Assembly: GCA_012512055.1 (NCBI GenBank)
Contig: JAAZEW010000152.1
Coordinates: forward strand, 1 to 47,014
Direction of reading: 5' to 3'
Length of the DNA: 47,014 bases
DNA from: Bacillota bacterium
GTDB taxonomy: Bacteria; Bacillota_G; SHA-98; UBA4971
The notes under the pieces are model-generated. The model worked only from the letters and a program-made list of their open reading frames with translations. It did not search any database and was not told the DNA's origin. Shown here piece after piece: positions 35,487-43,649 of this stretch; the first letter of the stretch is position 1; every line of letters starts with the position of its first letter. The position numbers and the translations under genes were made by a program.

Positions 35487-37433
35487 TTATATCACAGCGT
35501 CTATCATCGACATTACCTGAGCGGTATCCATGTTCCTCTGGCATGTGGCGCCGCTTGGGCAAGCGACCTGACATGCTCCGCATCCTTCACAAAGGACTTC
35601 ATTTACCACAGCCAAGCTGCGCCGTCGATCAAGAGTCCTTGCATCGTAAGCACAGGCCTCAATACATAGCCCGCAACCTGTGCACAGTTCTTCATCAACA
35701 ACAGCGACTTCAGGTGTATGGGACAGCGTATCAGAGGAGAAGAGCGCCAGAACCTTCGCTGCAGCAGAGCCGGCCTGCGTCACCGAATCCGGGATATCCT
35801 TGGGCGCCTGGGCGCATCCGGCAATGTAAATCCCCCTGGTGAGGCTTTCAACCGGCCGCAACTTGGGATGGGCTTCAGACAAGAAGCCCCACTCGTCAGT
35901 GGAAATCTTAAGGAGTCTGGCAAGCTCCGTTTGACCGTGAGCCGGAACAATCGCGGTAGCCAGAACCACCATATCCGCGTGGATCTCAACTTTCTTATTG
36001 GAGAGCGTGTCAACACCGAACACCACTGTCTTACCGTCTTCCTCAAAAACCCTGGACACCCTGCCCCTAAGGTAAAGGACTCCTTCTTCCTCAGTGGCAC
36101 GTTGCACGAACTCCTCGTAACCTTTGCCTCCTGCTCGAATATCCATGTAAAACACGTACGGTTGCCCGTCCGGGACTTTATGCTTATACAGACGGGCGTG
36201 TTTTGCCGTATACATGCAGCAGATCTTTGAGCAATAAGGGTACCCGTTTTCTTGATCCCGCGACCCGACACACTGGATGAATACAACCTCTTTAGGTACC
36301 TTCTTGTCAGAAGGGCGCGTGATCTCGCCTTGGGTCGGGCCTGAAGCCGAGTTCAGCCTTTCGAATTCGAGCCCGTCTATTACGTCCTTTATCACTCCGT
36401 ATCCGTATTCTCCTACTTTGGCCTTGGGATGAAGATCGTAGCCTGTGGCGACTACGACCGCCCCGACTTTCCGGTCAATGAAGGTGTCTTCCTGCTTAAA
36501 ATCGATAGCTCCGACAGGGCACACTTTCTCACAAACTCCGCATTTCCCCTGCGTAAAGTGCCTGCATACTTCGGGGTTGATTACAGGCCTGTTCGGCACT
36601 GCCTGGGGAAATGCAATAGAGATAGCCTTTGTTTTCGCAAGCCCCAGTTCGAAGTCGGAGTCTGTCTTCACAGGACACTTCTCCATACAAAGCGCGCAGC
36701 CATTGCATACGTCCCAGTTCACATAAGTCGCCTTTCTTCGTATCGTCACATCGAAGTTGCCTACGTATCCGGAAACCGCATGGATTTCGCTGTTTGTAAA
36801 GAGGTCAATATTGGGATGGGATCCCACTTCTGAAGATTTCGGTGTCAGAATACATTGGGAGCAGTCCAAAGTCGGGAAAGTCTCAGAGAGTTGCGCCATA
36901 TGGCCTCCTATGTAAGGGAGCCGCTCCACAAGTGCAACATTATACCCGGCGTCAGCAATATCCAGGGCAGCTTGCATCCCTGCAATACCGCCCCCTATTA
37001 CCAGGGCGCACCTGGTAACAGGTACAGACAGAGGCGACAGCTCCTGGTTCTTGCTGACCTTCTCTACAGAAGCCTTGATAATCTCCAAGGCTTTCCAGGT
37101 AGCCTTCTCCGGCTCATTTCTGTGAGGCCAACTGCACTGTTCACGTATGTTAGCCATCTCACATTTAAACGGATTCAGCTCAGCGGATTCAGCAGTCCTC
37201 CTGAACGTAGACTCATGCATAGCAGGGGAACATGCAGCAACAACCACACCGGTAAGGCCCTTATCACGTATAGCATCCCGAATCAACTGCTGGCCCGGGT
37301 CAGAGCACATATATCGGTAATCAGTTACATATCCAAGACTGTCATAGCCGGAGAGCGCCTCCACGACTTTGGGAATATCAACAACTCCGCCGATATTCAG
37401 GCCACAATGACAGATAAAAACACCGGTTTTCAT
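35487..37433 (-). CDS. hdrA: Heterodisulfide reductase subunit A (HdrA)
   Basis: A 648-residue HdrA of ordinary architecture: N-terminal domain with GVFICHCGLNIGG and ANIREQCSWPHR; FAD fold ALVIGGGIAGMQAA with the LPYIGGHMAQLSETFPTLDC segment and CSQC; ferredoxin insert CNGCALCMEKCP and CGVCEKVCP; thioredoxin-reductase-like part with FIQCVGSRDQ..YCSKICCMYT; and a C-terminal 2[4Fe-4S] pair CTGCGLCIEAC and CEGCGACQVACP. HdrA bifurcates electrons between ferredoxin and the HdrBC branch. Its ATG overlaps the hdrB stop (ATGA), so HdrB and HdrA are coupled. Confidence 0.96.
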   Translation of the reverse strand: MKTGVFICHCGLNIGGVVDIPKVVEALSGYDSLGYVTDYRYMCSDPGQQLIRDAIRDKGLTGVVVAACSPAMHESTFRRTAESAELNPFKCEMANIREQCSWPHRNEPEKATWKALEIIKASVEKVSKNQELSPLSVPVTRCALVIGGGIAGMQAALDIADAGYNVALVERLPYIGGHMAQLSETFPTLDCSQCILTPKSSEVGSHPNIDLFTNSEIHAVSGYVGNFDVTIRRKATYVNWDVCNGCALCMEKCPVKTDSDFELGLAKTKAISIAFPQAVPNRPVINPEVCRHFTQGKCGVCEKVCPVGAIDFKQEDTFIDRKVGAVVVATGYDLHPKAKVGEYGYGVIKDVIDGLEFERLNSASGPTQGEITRPSDKKVPKEVVFIQCVGSRDQENGYPYCSKICCMYTAKHARLYKHKVPDGQPYVFYMDIRAGGKGYEEFVQRATEEEGVLYLRGRVSRVFEEDGKTVVFGVDTLSNKKVEIHADMVVLATAIVPAHGQTELARLLKISTDEWGFLSEAHPKLRPVESLTRGIYIAGCAQAPKDIPDSVTQAGSAAAKVLALFSSDTLSHTPEVAVVDEELCTGCGLCIEACAYDARTLDRRRSLAVVNEVLCEGCGACQVACPSGATCQRNMDTAQVMSMIDAVI

Positions 37434-38311
37434 GTCAAGCCACCACATCCCCCTACCCCAACAGACTGGAATATCAGCCCTGGGGGAACAATGTGTCCGT
37501 CAAACTGAAGAGCCTCCTCGCCAAGCCCGAGAGCGACAGCCAGAACCTGAGTGAAGTAAATGACAGGAACAGCCTTTTCCCCTCTCTCAACGCTCCCGGA
37601 TTGCGCATAATCCAAATTAAACTGACACAAGGGGCAACTCGTCACAATGACCTTGGCGCCTCGGGACTTTGCTGATTCCACCACAAGTTTGCTGGGGCTC
37701 ATCGTAGCGCCTCCGGGTTGGAGCACCACGTAACTCCCGCAGCACTCTGTCTTGTAAGGGTAGTCCACCGGTTCACAACCGAGAGCTGAGAGAAAATCCT
37801 CCAGCACCCTGGGCGCCTCAGGATCATCGATTCCCACTTCTTCAGGGGGACGAAGCAAGAGACATCCATAGTAAGCTGCAACAGGAAGCCCGGAAAGAGG
37901 CGAAACAACCTTCCTGGACAGGGGCTCAAACCCTATCTCGTCTCTTAGAATTTCGAGAAGATGCAAGACTTCCACTTCGCCTGAATAGTCCTCTTCAATG
38001 AAAGCGCACACCTTCTCACGCTTGTCAGGGTCTTCACGTATTGCATGATTCGTCCTTTTCAGCACGTTCAAGCAACCTGAGCACAAAGTAACAAGTTTGC
38101 GTCCTGCCTTCTTGGCTGAAGCAAGGGTGCGGGAAGGCGATACCAGAGGGAAGGAATTGTCAATCTGTAGGGGAAAAGTGGCGCCGCAGCATTGCCATTC
38201 CTCCAGTTCCTCAAGGCACACACCTAGAACCTCACAGGAAGCAAGGGTTGAGGACTCAAACCCTTTTGCCTTAGCCCGAAGTGTACAGCCGGGGAAGTAC
38301 GAGTAAACCAC
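37430..38311 (-). CDS. hdrB: Heterodisulfide reductase subunit B (HdrB)
   Basis: The 293-residue protein has two CCG domains: C9 with WQCCG (C41, C42) and LCSGCLN (C77, C80), then YYGCLLLRP with TECCGSYV and TSCPLCQFNL. These bind the noncubane [4Fe-4S] clusters that reduce a disulfide in methanogens. In bacteria the physiological disulfide is usually unknown. GTG start with GGAGGG nine bases upstream. The C terminus ends in a Gly-rich tail overlapping hdrA. Confidence 0.95.
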   Translation of the reverse strand: MVYSYFPGCTLRAKAKGFESSTLASCEVLGVCLEELEEWQCCGATFPLQIDNSFPLVSPSRTLASAKKAGRKLVTLCSGCLNVLKRTNHAIREDPDKREKVCAFIEEDYSGEVEVLHLLEILRDEIGFEPLSRKVVSPLSGLPVAAYYGCLLLRPPEEVGIDDPEAPRVLEDFLSALGCEPVDYPYKTECCGSYVVLQPGGATMSPSKLVVESAKSRGAKVIVTSCPLCQFNLDYAQSGSVERGEKAVPVIYFTQVLAVALGLGEEALQFDGHIVPPGLIFQSVGVGGCGGLT

Positions 38312-38388
38312 GGGAGTTCACCCTCCAGACTGCCGCAATTGTCGGATGGCGGCAAAACAAGTCATGGAATCGCAACAAGGCTGCTACG

Positions 38389-38787
38389 TTATGTGTATTT
38401 TCGAAATGCTGCTACCAAAGCTTGTTCCGGGACTATTTCCAGTAGTTCGTAAGGAATGTCAGCAGGGTTCAGGCAGCGGCCCCCCGGGCGAAGGAATGTT
38501 GACCTCAGAGATTCCATCACATTCGGGAGACTCATGCCTCTGGGACAACGGGCGCTACATGCCAGGCATGACGCGCACACCCAGATCGTTTTCGAGTTCA
38601 GGGCTTCTTGTACCTGCCCTAGCTGCAAGAGTCTTATGACCTGATGGGGAAGGAGATCCATAGCTGAGGTCATAGCACATCCTGCAGAACACTTACCGCA
38701 CTGGTAACATGACAGAATCTCTTCCCCGCTGATATCCTGGAGCTTGTGCTTATCCTCGGTATCAATTACCTCTCGTGATAGCTTCAA
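38389..38787 (-). CDS. hdrC: Heterodisulfide reductase subunit C (HdrC)
   Basis: The 132-residue subunit has two [4Fe-4S] motifs, CYQCGKCSAGC (27-37) and CASCLACSARCP (71-82), and links HdrA to HdrB. The likely start is a TTG with GGAG nine bases upstream. It lies 60 bases after the TRAP permease with no visible terminator, so transport and redox genes probably share a transcript. Confidence 0.94.
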   Translation of the reverse strand: MKLSREVIDTEDKHKLQDISGEEILSCYQCGKCSAGCAMTSAMDLLPHQVIRLLQLGQVQEALNSKTIWVCASCLACSARCPRGMSLPNVMESLRSTFLRPGGRCLNPADIPYELLEIVPEQALVAAFRKYT

Positions 38788-38847
38788 ACCCCATCTCTCC
38801 TCTACTCATAAACCTACTTGCCTCGACCGGGCGTCATACCTCATGCA

Positions 38848-40839
38848 TCACGCAGACGCACCGGTTTGGGCGATTTTTCGCGTCGTGCGCATTTTCTGCA
38901 TGAAGTACACTGCACCAATGAACGCGAGCCCGATAATATCCGTGGTAACACTGGGATGAATAAGAGAGAGGCCTCCTACGAAAAGAAGGAGCCGTTCAAC
39001 AACAGTGGTGTTCGTGATCAGCCAGGCCTCCACGCCTGCTCCCAGTCCCAGCATTCCTAAGAGCGCGCCTGCTACGACCCGGAGCGTGTGCGTCCATGGC
39101 ACATTCCCGAGAAGCAAGAGAGAAGGAGAATAAACGAAGAAATACGGCACCAGGAATGCTGCGATTGCAAGTTTGGTGGATTCAACAGCAGTCTTCAGGG
39201 GATTCGCCTTTGCTATCCCTGCGCCTGCCATAGCTGCAAGAGCCACAGGCGGGGTCAGGTCAGCAACTATGCCGAAATAGAATGCGAACATATGAGCAGC
39301 GATAGCCGGAACCCCTAACTTCAAGAGCGCAGGCGCGGCTATTGTTGAGGTGATGACATAGTTGGCTGTGGTAGGCGCTCCCATCCCAAGCACAAGGGAA
39401 GTCAACATAGTGAACATCAACGTCGGTAAGAGCTGGCCACGGGCGAGCTCTATCAGTCCATTGGCCAACTTAAGCCCAAGTCCGGTCAGGGTCACGGTTC
39501 CGACTATCATACCCGCAGCCGCACAGGCGATTACCACTCCCAGAGCATTTCGGGCCCCCTGTTCCAGAGCGGATATGATATCACCCCGCTTCATCCTGGT
39601 GGCACGCGATAAGAAGCTTGAGAGCACTGCAACGACAAGTCCCCAGAGGGCGGCTTTCATCGGAGTGTTACCTGTTACAAGCAGGTAAACGATGATGACA
39701 AGCGGCAGAAAGAGCTGGCCCCGTTCACGCATGATTTTCCAGAACCTAGGCAACTTATCCCGTTCCAATCCTCTCAGGCCTGTCTTCTTTGCCTCGAGGT
39801 GAACCACAATGAAGACGCCGGCGAAATAAAGGAGCGCCGGGATGACTGCGGATTTCACTATCTGAAGATAAGGAACCCCGATGAATTCGGCCATCAGGAA
39901 CGCAGCAGCGCCCATAATAGGGGGCATTATCTGCCCGCCGGTTGAGGCAGACGCCTCTACTGCGCCTGCGAACTCAGGCCTATAGCCTAATCTTTTCATC
40001 ATGGGAATTGTGAAACTTCCTGACCCCACAGTGTTCGCTACTGAGCTTCCTGACACAGTCCCTTCAAACGCACTGGTGATGACGGCAACCTTCGCAGGAC
40101 CGCCTGCGGCATGGCCTGCAATTGAATTGGAAATGTCAATGAAGAACTGGCCGATGCCTGTCTTTTCAAGAAACGCCCCAAACAGTATGAAAAGGAATAT
40201 GAATACAGAGGACACTCCCAGAGGAATACCGAATATCCCTTCAGTGGTATAAAACATGTGACTCACAAGCCTCTGCAAAGAAGCGCCCCTGTGCTGAAAG
40301 AAGCCGGGTATGTAACGTCCGAAGTAGCAATAGGCCAAAGCGACGGTCACCACTGTCAGGATGGGTATACCCACAACTCTCCTTGTGGCCTCCAGCACCA
40401 CCAGGATTCCGATTGCTCCGATTACTATGTCCAGCCTTGTATAAGCGCCTGCCCTAATAAGCAGGGGATGAAAATTCCATACGGGGTAGCTCATGACAAA
40501 GACAGCCAGGACAGCAAGGCAGACATCGTACCAGGCAAGCTTATGCGCACCTTTTCGTGTCGCAGGGTAAAGGAGATATGTCAAAGCAACGCCAAACCCT
40601 AGGTGAACAGCTCTCTGTATTTGTGCGGGAAGCACACCGAAAGCAGCGGTATACAACTGAAACAGCGAAAACGCGATTGCGATTACGGAGACTGCTATAG
40701 AAAAAACGCCTGGGATCCTTCGATAAGCTGATTCCCTGTCATACTTCATGAGAATCTCTTCGATTTCTTCATCACTTACGACTTCGTAAGCGCCTATCTC
40801 TACATCTGTGGTATTCCTTAGTTCTGCCCTCTCATCCAC
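38848..40839 (-). CDS. TAXI-type TRAP transporter, fused 4TM/12TM permease
   Basis: The 663-residue membrane protein joins the small (DctQ-like) and large (DctM-like) TRAP subunits. After a hydrophilic N terminus come many spans; family-typical stretches are GAFLEKTGIGQFFIDISNS, GPAKVAVITSAFEGTVSGSS, GGQIMPPIMGAAAFLMAEF and LGMGAPTTANYVI. It imports an organic acid with Na+ or H+ using the TAXI binding protein upstream. GTG start with GGAGGA seven bases upstream, overlapping the DUF1850 gene by 22 bases. Confidence 0.95.
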   Translation of the reverse strand: MDERAELRNTTDVEIGAYEVVSDEEIEEILMKYDRESAYRRIPGVFSIAVSVIAIAFSLFQLYTAAFGVLPAQIQRAVHLGFGVALTYLLYPATRKGAHKLAWYDVCLAVLAVFVMSYPVWNFHPLLIRAGAYTRLDIVIGAIGILVVLEATRRVVGIPILTVVTVALAYCYFGRYIPGFFQHRGASLQRLVSHMFYTTEGIFGIPLGVSSVFIFLFILFGAFLEKTGIGQFFIDISNSIAGHAAGGPAKVAVITSAFEGTVSGSSVANTVGSGSFTIPMMKRLGYRPEFAGAVEASASTGGQIMPPIMGAAAFLMAEFIGVPYLQIVKSAVIPALLYFAGVFIVVHLEAKKTGLRGLERDKLPRFWKIMRERGQLFLPLVIIVYLLVTGNTPMKAALWGLVVAVLSSFLSRATRMKRGDIISALEQGARNALGVVIACAAAGMIVGTVTLTGLGLKLANGLIELARGQLLPTLMFTMLTSLVLGMGAPTTANYVITSTIAAPALLKLGVPAIAAHMFAFYFGIVADLTPPVALAAMAGAGIAKANPLKTAVESTKLAIAAFLVPYFFVYSPSLLLLGNVPWTHTLRVVAGALLGMLGLGAGVEAWLITNTTVVERLLLFVGGLSLIHPSVTTDIIGLAFIGAVYFMQKMRTTRKIAQTGASA

Positions 40840-41342
40840 TCATATCTCCTCCCTAGAAAAGGTGCCAGAAGAGGTTCTCGCACCACTCTTATCCGGAGGC
40901 CGGTCCCTGGTTTAGCAAGGCTTGCCAATACTACTTCTTCTCCTCCTACAGTAAGGACATGGCCTGGGACAGGGCTCACAGCAACCAGGAATGGTTCAAT
41001 TTCTCGGCGCATCCCGGTAATACGGATCTTTCCTCCTTCGACCACTGACTCCTCTCGTTCATCCGGCATAGTGGGCAAGCCTGCCCCGAAAGATTCATAT
41101 TCTGTCTCGACAAGGTATATCTTACCATCTCGTTCGATTCTAAAGACTTCCTTGACAGGTGTCCTTTCAACAGAGTGGACAAACTCCAAGACAAAGCCGT
41201 CCCCCTCTTTCACCGGTGCCTGATATAGCCGGACTCCCGAATACATCTCCTCAACCTTGAAGGTCAGGCGCGGGGAAAAGAGGGAAATCCACAGGATAGT
41301 CCCTGCGGCAATCACGACAATGATAAGCCTTAGAACCCTCAT
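40818..41342 (-). CDS. DUF1850 protein, TRAP-associated
   Basis: About 174 residues with one N-terminal span (MRVLRLIIVVIAAGTILWIS) and an outside beta-rich domain with VLEFVHSVERTPVKEVFRI and YESFGAGLPTMPDE, the DUF1850 signature. This family occurs almost only beside TAXI TRAP genes; its role is unknown. No good ribosome site precedes the ATG, and the gene is preceded by hairpins, so coupling is unclear. An in-frame GTG at 41405 lies within a hairpin. Confidence 0.85.
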   Translation of the reverse strand: MRVLRLIIVVIAAGTILWISLFSPRLTFKVEEMYSGVRLYQAPVKEGDGFVLEFVHSVERTPVKEVFRIERDGKIYLVETEYESFGAGLPTMPDEREESVVEGGKIRITGMRREIEPFLVAVSPVPGHVLTVGGEEVVLASLAKPGTGLRIRVVREPLLAPFLGRRYEWMRGQN

Positions 41343-41376
41343 GACATCATGACCGACGCGGCGCTCATTCCGACAA

Positions 41377-41476
41377 CCGGGCGTGCCCGTCAATTCCCTC
41401 TGCACGCCCGGCTGGCAACCGCGGCCTCCTCCGGATTCTACAATACGTCCCGGCGTATAGCCCCACTGCTATACGC
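41377..41476 (-). other. Two strong stem-loops between the TAXI and DUF1850 genes
   Basis: Hairpin 1 (41476-41453) is GCGTATAGC/GCTATACGC with a six-base loop, two bases after the TAXI stop. Hairpin 2 (41411-41377) is a 10-bp stem CCGGGCGTGC/GCACGCCCGG. Neither has a T run. Such intra-operon hairpins usually protect the binding-protein message, which is needed in excess over the permease. Confidence 0.55.
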
Positions 41477-41478
41477 TT

Positions 41479-42438
41479 TTACTTCACGATACCCTTCTCC
41501 CTGAAGTACTTCTCAGCGCCGGGGTGGAGAGGTGTGCTGACTCCGACAAGTGCCCCTTCCAGGCTGATTTCTTTGCCTTTAGCATGCGTTGTGGCAAGTT
41601 CAGGAAGGTTATCGAACAACGCTGCAGTCATCTTATACACAACATCAGTATCCAGATCCCGTCGTGCGATAAGAACAGCCTGCACGGCAACGGTCTGAAC
41701 AAGCTCAGGCTGGTTGATGTAGCAATCTGCGGGGATTATGGCTTTGCCATAGAATCCGTACTTGCCATGCAGCTTCTGGAACATCTCATCAGTGACATAG
41801 AGAACCTTTATCTTGTGCATCGTAGCGGTATCTTGTATACCTGCATTGGGTATGCCTGCAGTAACAAAGAACGCGTCAATGTGCCTGTCTTTGAAGGCCT
41901 CTGCGGATTCTGCGAAGCTCAAGTACTGCACCTGCGCAAGGTCCTTATATGCAAGGCCATAAGTCTCCAAGAGCTGCCTTGCGTTAGCCTCAGTCCCGCT
42001 GCCGGGAGCACCTACCGAAACCTTCTTACCTTTCAGGTCAGCTATGGAATCAATCCCGGATTCCGCACGCACCACGACTTGGATCAACTCCGGATACAGG
42101 GACGCTATAACCGCGAATTTCTGCAGCTTCCCGCCGTCCTTGAACATCTCAGTCCCGTTCCACGCGTAATCTGCGATGTCAGTTTGGACCAGGGCCAGGT
42201 CGACTTCTCCGTTTTCGATCATCCTGATATTTGCCACAGAAGCACCGGTGCTCTGGACACTAACGCTGACATCTTTCACTTTGGAATTGATAATCTGAGA
42301 CATTGCCCCGCCCAGGGGATAGTAAGTGCCTGCAGTGCCACCTGTAGCCATAACCAGTTGCGCGGTGGCAGCCAGGGAGGGAACAGCCATAATAAGAACA
42401 AGACACACAACGACACATGACAGTAGAAGCCTTCTCAT
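41479..42438 (-). CDS. TAXI-family TRAP solute-binding protein
   Basis: The 319-residue protein has a signal peptide (about 1-23, ending SLAATA) and the TAXI pattern: MATGGTAGTYYPLGGAMSQI, then SVQSTGASVANIRMIENGEVD, VSVGAPGSGTEANARQLLE and FFVTAGIPNAGI. It binds the substrate outside the membrane. Characterised TAXI proteins bind glutamate or other carboxylates, so 2-oxoglutarate, glutamate or C4-dicarboxylates are reasonable guesses given the kor-suc-frd genes in the same run. AGGAGG lies eight bases before the ATG. It is the first gene of the 17-gene minus-strand block. Confidence 0.95.
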   Translation of the reverse strand: MRRLLLSCVVVCLVLIMAVPSLAATAQLVMATGGTAGTYYPLGGAMSQIINSKVKDVSVSVQSTGASVANIRMIENGEVDLALVQTDIADYAWNGTEMFKDGGKLQKFAVIASLYPELIQVVVRAESGIDSIADLKGKKVSVGAPGSGTEANARQLLETYGLAYKDLAQVQYLSFAESAEAFKDRHIDAFFVTAGIPNAGIQDTATMHKIKVLYVTDEMFQKLHGKYGFYGKAIIPADCYINQPELVQTVAVQAVLIARRDLDTDVVYKMTAALFDNLPELATTHAKGKEISLEGALVGVSTPLHPGAEKYFREKGIVK

Positions 42439-42507
42439 AGTCTCAACCTCCTGATTCTTCTACATTGCAATTGTCTCACGTTGACCACTCTTTGCTATTG
42501 CATTCTG

Positions 42508-42535
42508 ATAATAGATCGCTTTCATGCAATTACAA
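42508..42535 (-). promoter_or_regulatory. Possible promoter of the TRAP-Hdr-Frd-Kor-Suc block
   Basis: TTGTAA (42535-42530) and TATTAT (42513-42508) are 16 bases apart in AT-rich sequence about 70 bases ahead of the TAXI start. The rest of the 42439-42791 gap holds no gene I can support; a TATAAT-like box near 42670 could serve the lipoprotein gene on the other strand. Confidence 0.4.
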
Positions 42536-42791
42536 TTTTTACATTCGACGACTCTGTGTGAATTCCTTCCTTGTAGCGATAATCTTGCTCCCTTCTCTCT
42601 TCTGCCTCCTACCGCCCGCCTTTACCCAGGAGCCTTGCCATGGAGCGACGGAGATGTTAGTATTTGCTTATAATGAGTATTATCTCAAGTACTGACGTCA
42701 ATTTCAATACCCTGTTAAGCGACCCCCTGATGTCTTATTGATATGCGATGGCCTACCGCGATATCGTTCTCTTGAAAGGAGAGAGCTTTCC

Positions 42792-43454
42792 GTGAATGCA
42801 ACACCTAAACGTCTTTTTGCCGTTCTTTCCATAGTCCTCGTGGCACTGCTCGTAGCCGGCTGCGAGAATCCTTTCATTGACTCCTGGTCCGGTGAAGCTG
42901 TGGATGACGCTCTCGTCACTTTCGAAGGCGAGACTTATAACCTCGCTACGCTGCAAAAAATGAAAATCCCACCCGGCGATTATAACGTAATCGTGGGTTC
43001 GCCCGAACATCATTCCATTGAAACAACAATCCCGCTGGGAACTCGCGATATATCCAAAGTTGAGCTGGTTCCGTATTCCCGAGTTTACAGCCCTTTTGTG
43101 ATTGAGGCTGCTCTATCGCCCACACTGGATATGCTTGGACAACCCGTAGACGCAAGATGGAATTACTCATCAGATGACGTCCAAGTCATAGCTTGGGTCA
43201 TGTGGAACATGCCGGAGGATTCATTCCACTACCAGACAATAAGGTGGTACAGGCCGGATGGGATCCTCTATCGCGAAGAGGAGCTGCCCAGGTTTAAGTC
43301 TACGCCCGGCTCGCCGGTTGTTACTGCACCGGGCCTTCCCTTGCACCTGCAGCCTGGATGGGCTGTGCCGGCTCCTATTGATCTTCCCGGTATTTGGGTT
43401 GTGGAAATCATCATGGACAGCGTTTTGGCAGCGAGAATGTCATTTTCAGTCTAG
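42792..43454 (+). CDS. Lipoprotein of unknown function (220 aa)
   Basis: A lipoprotein signal is clear: MNATPKRLFA, a hydrophobic run and the lipobox VAGC with the acylated Cys at 24. The mature part begins ENPFIDSW and is beta-rich with many Trp and Tyr (NLATLQKMKIPPGDYNVIVG near 60; WVMWNMPED; QTIRWYRPDG; DLPGIWVVEIIMD at the end). It may be two Ig-like beta domains on the outer face of the membrane. No family recognised. Start is GTG with GGAGAG eight bases upstream. It is followed directly by an N element. Confidence 0.8.
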   Translation: MNATPKRLFAVLSIVLVALLVAGCENPFIDSWSGEAVDDALVTFEGETYNLATLQKMKIPPGDYNVIVGSPEHHSIETTIPLGTRDISKVELVPYSRVYSPFVIEAALSPTLDMLGQPVDARWNYSSDDVQVIAWVMWNMPEDSFHYQTIRWYRPDGILYREEELPRFKSTPGSPVVTAPGLPLHLQPGWAVPAPIDLPGIWVVEIIMDSVLAARMSFSV

Positions 43455-43466
43455 GTAAGGGCTCAT

Positions 43467-43574
43467 AAGACCGTTGTTCTCTCCCATATTATGTTAACAC
43501 AGCCCGCCCGAATCGCAAAAACCGGCCGACGTCTTCGGCGAAACCGGCGATTACTGGAGAAGTCCAACGGTCTC
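43467..43574 (+). mobile_element. N element, solo copy, 108 bp
   Basis: Starts AAGACCGTTGTTCTCTCC and ends GGAGAAGTCCAACGGTCTC, giving imperfect inverted ends of about 19 bases (10 nearly perfect). It is flanked by a perfect 6-bp duplication GCTCAT (43461-43466 and 43575-43580). It lies outside any O element and shows that N moves on its own. It is 13 bases past the lipoprotein stop. Non-coding, so it must depend on a transposase elsewhere. Confidence 0.9.
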
Positions 43575-43649
43575 GCTCATAAGTAATCGGTAGGTTACGG
43601 TTTTCCATGTATAATCACTGTTAGCTCTACATGCTAGCTATTCTTATAG

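Noticed and set aside
36105..38311. Long shadow frames opposite or within the Hdr genes
   Set aside because: They overlap well-supported Hdr proteins in other frames and show no family features.
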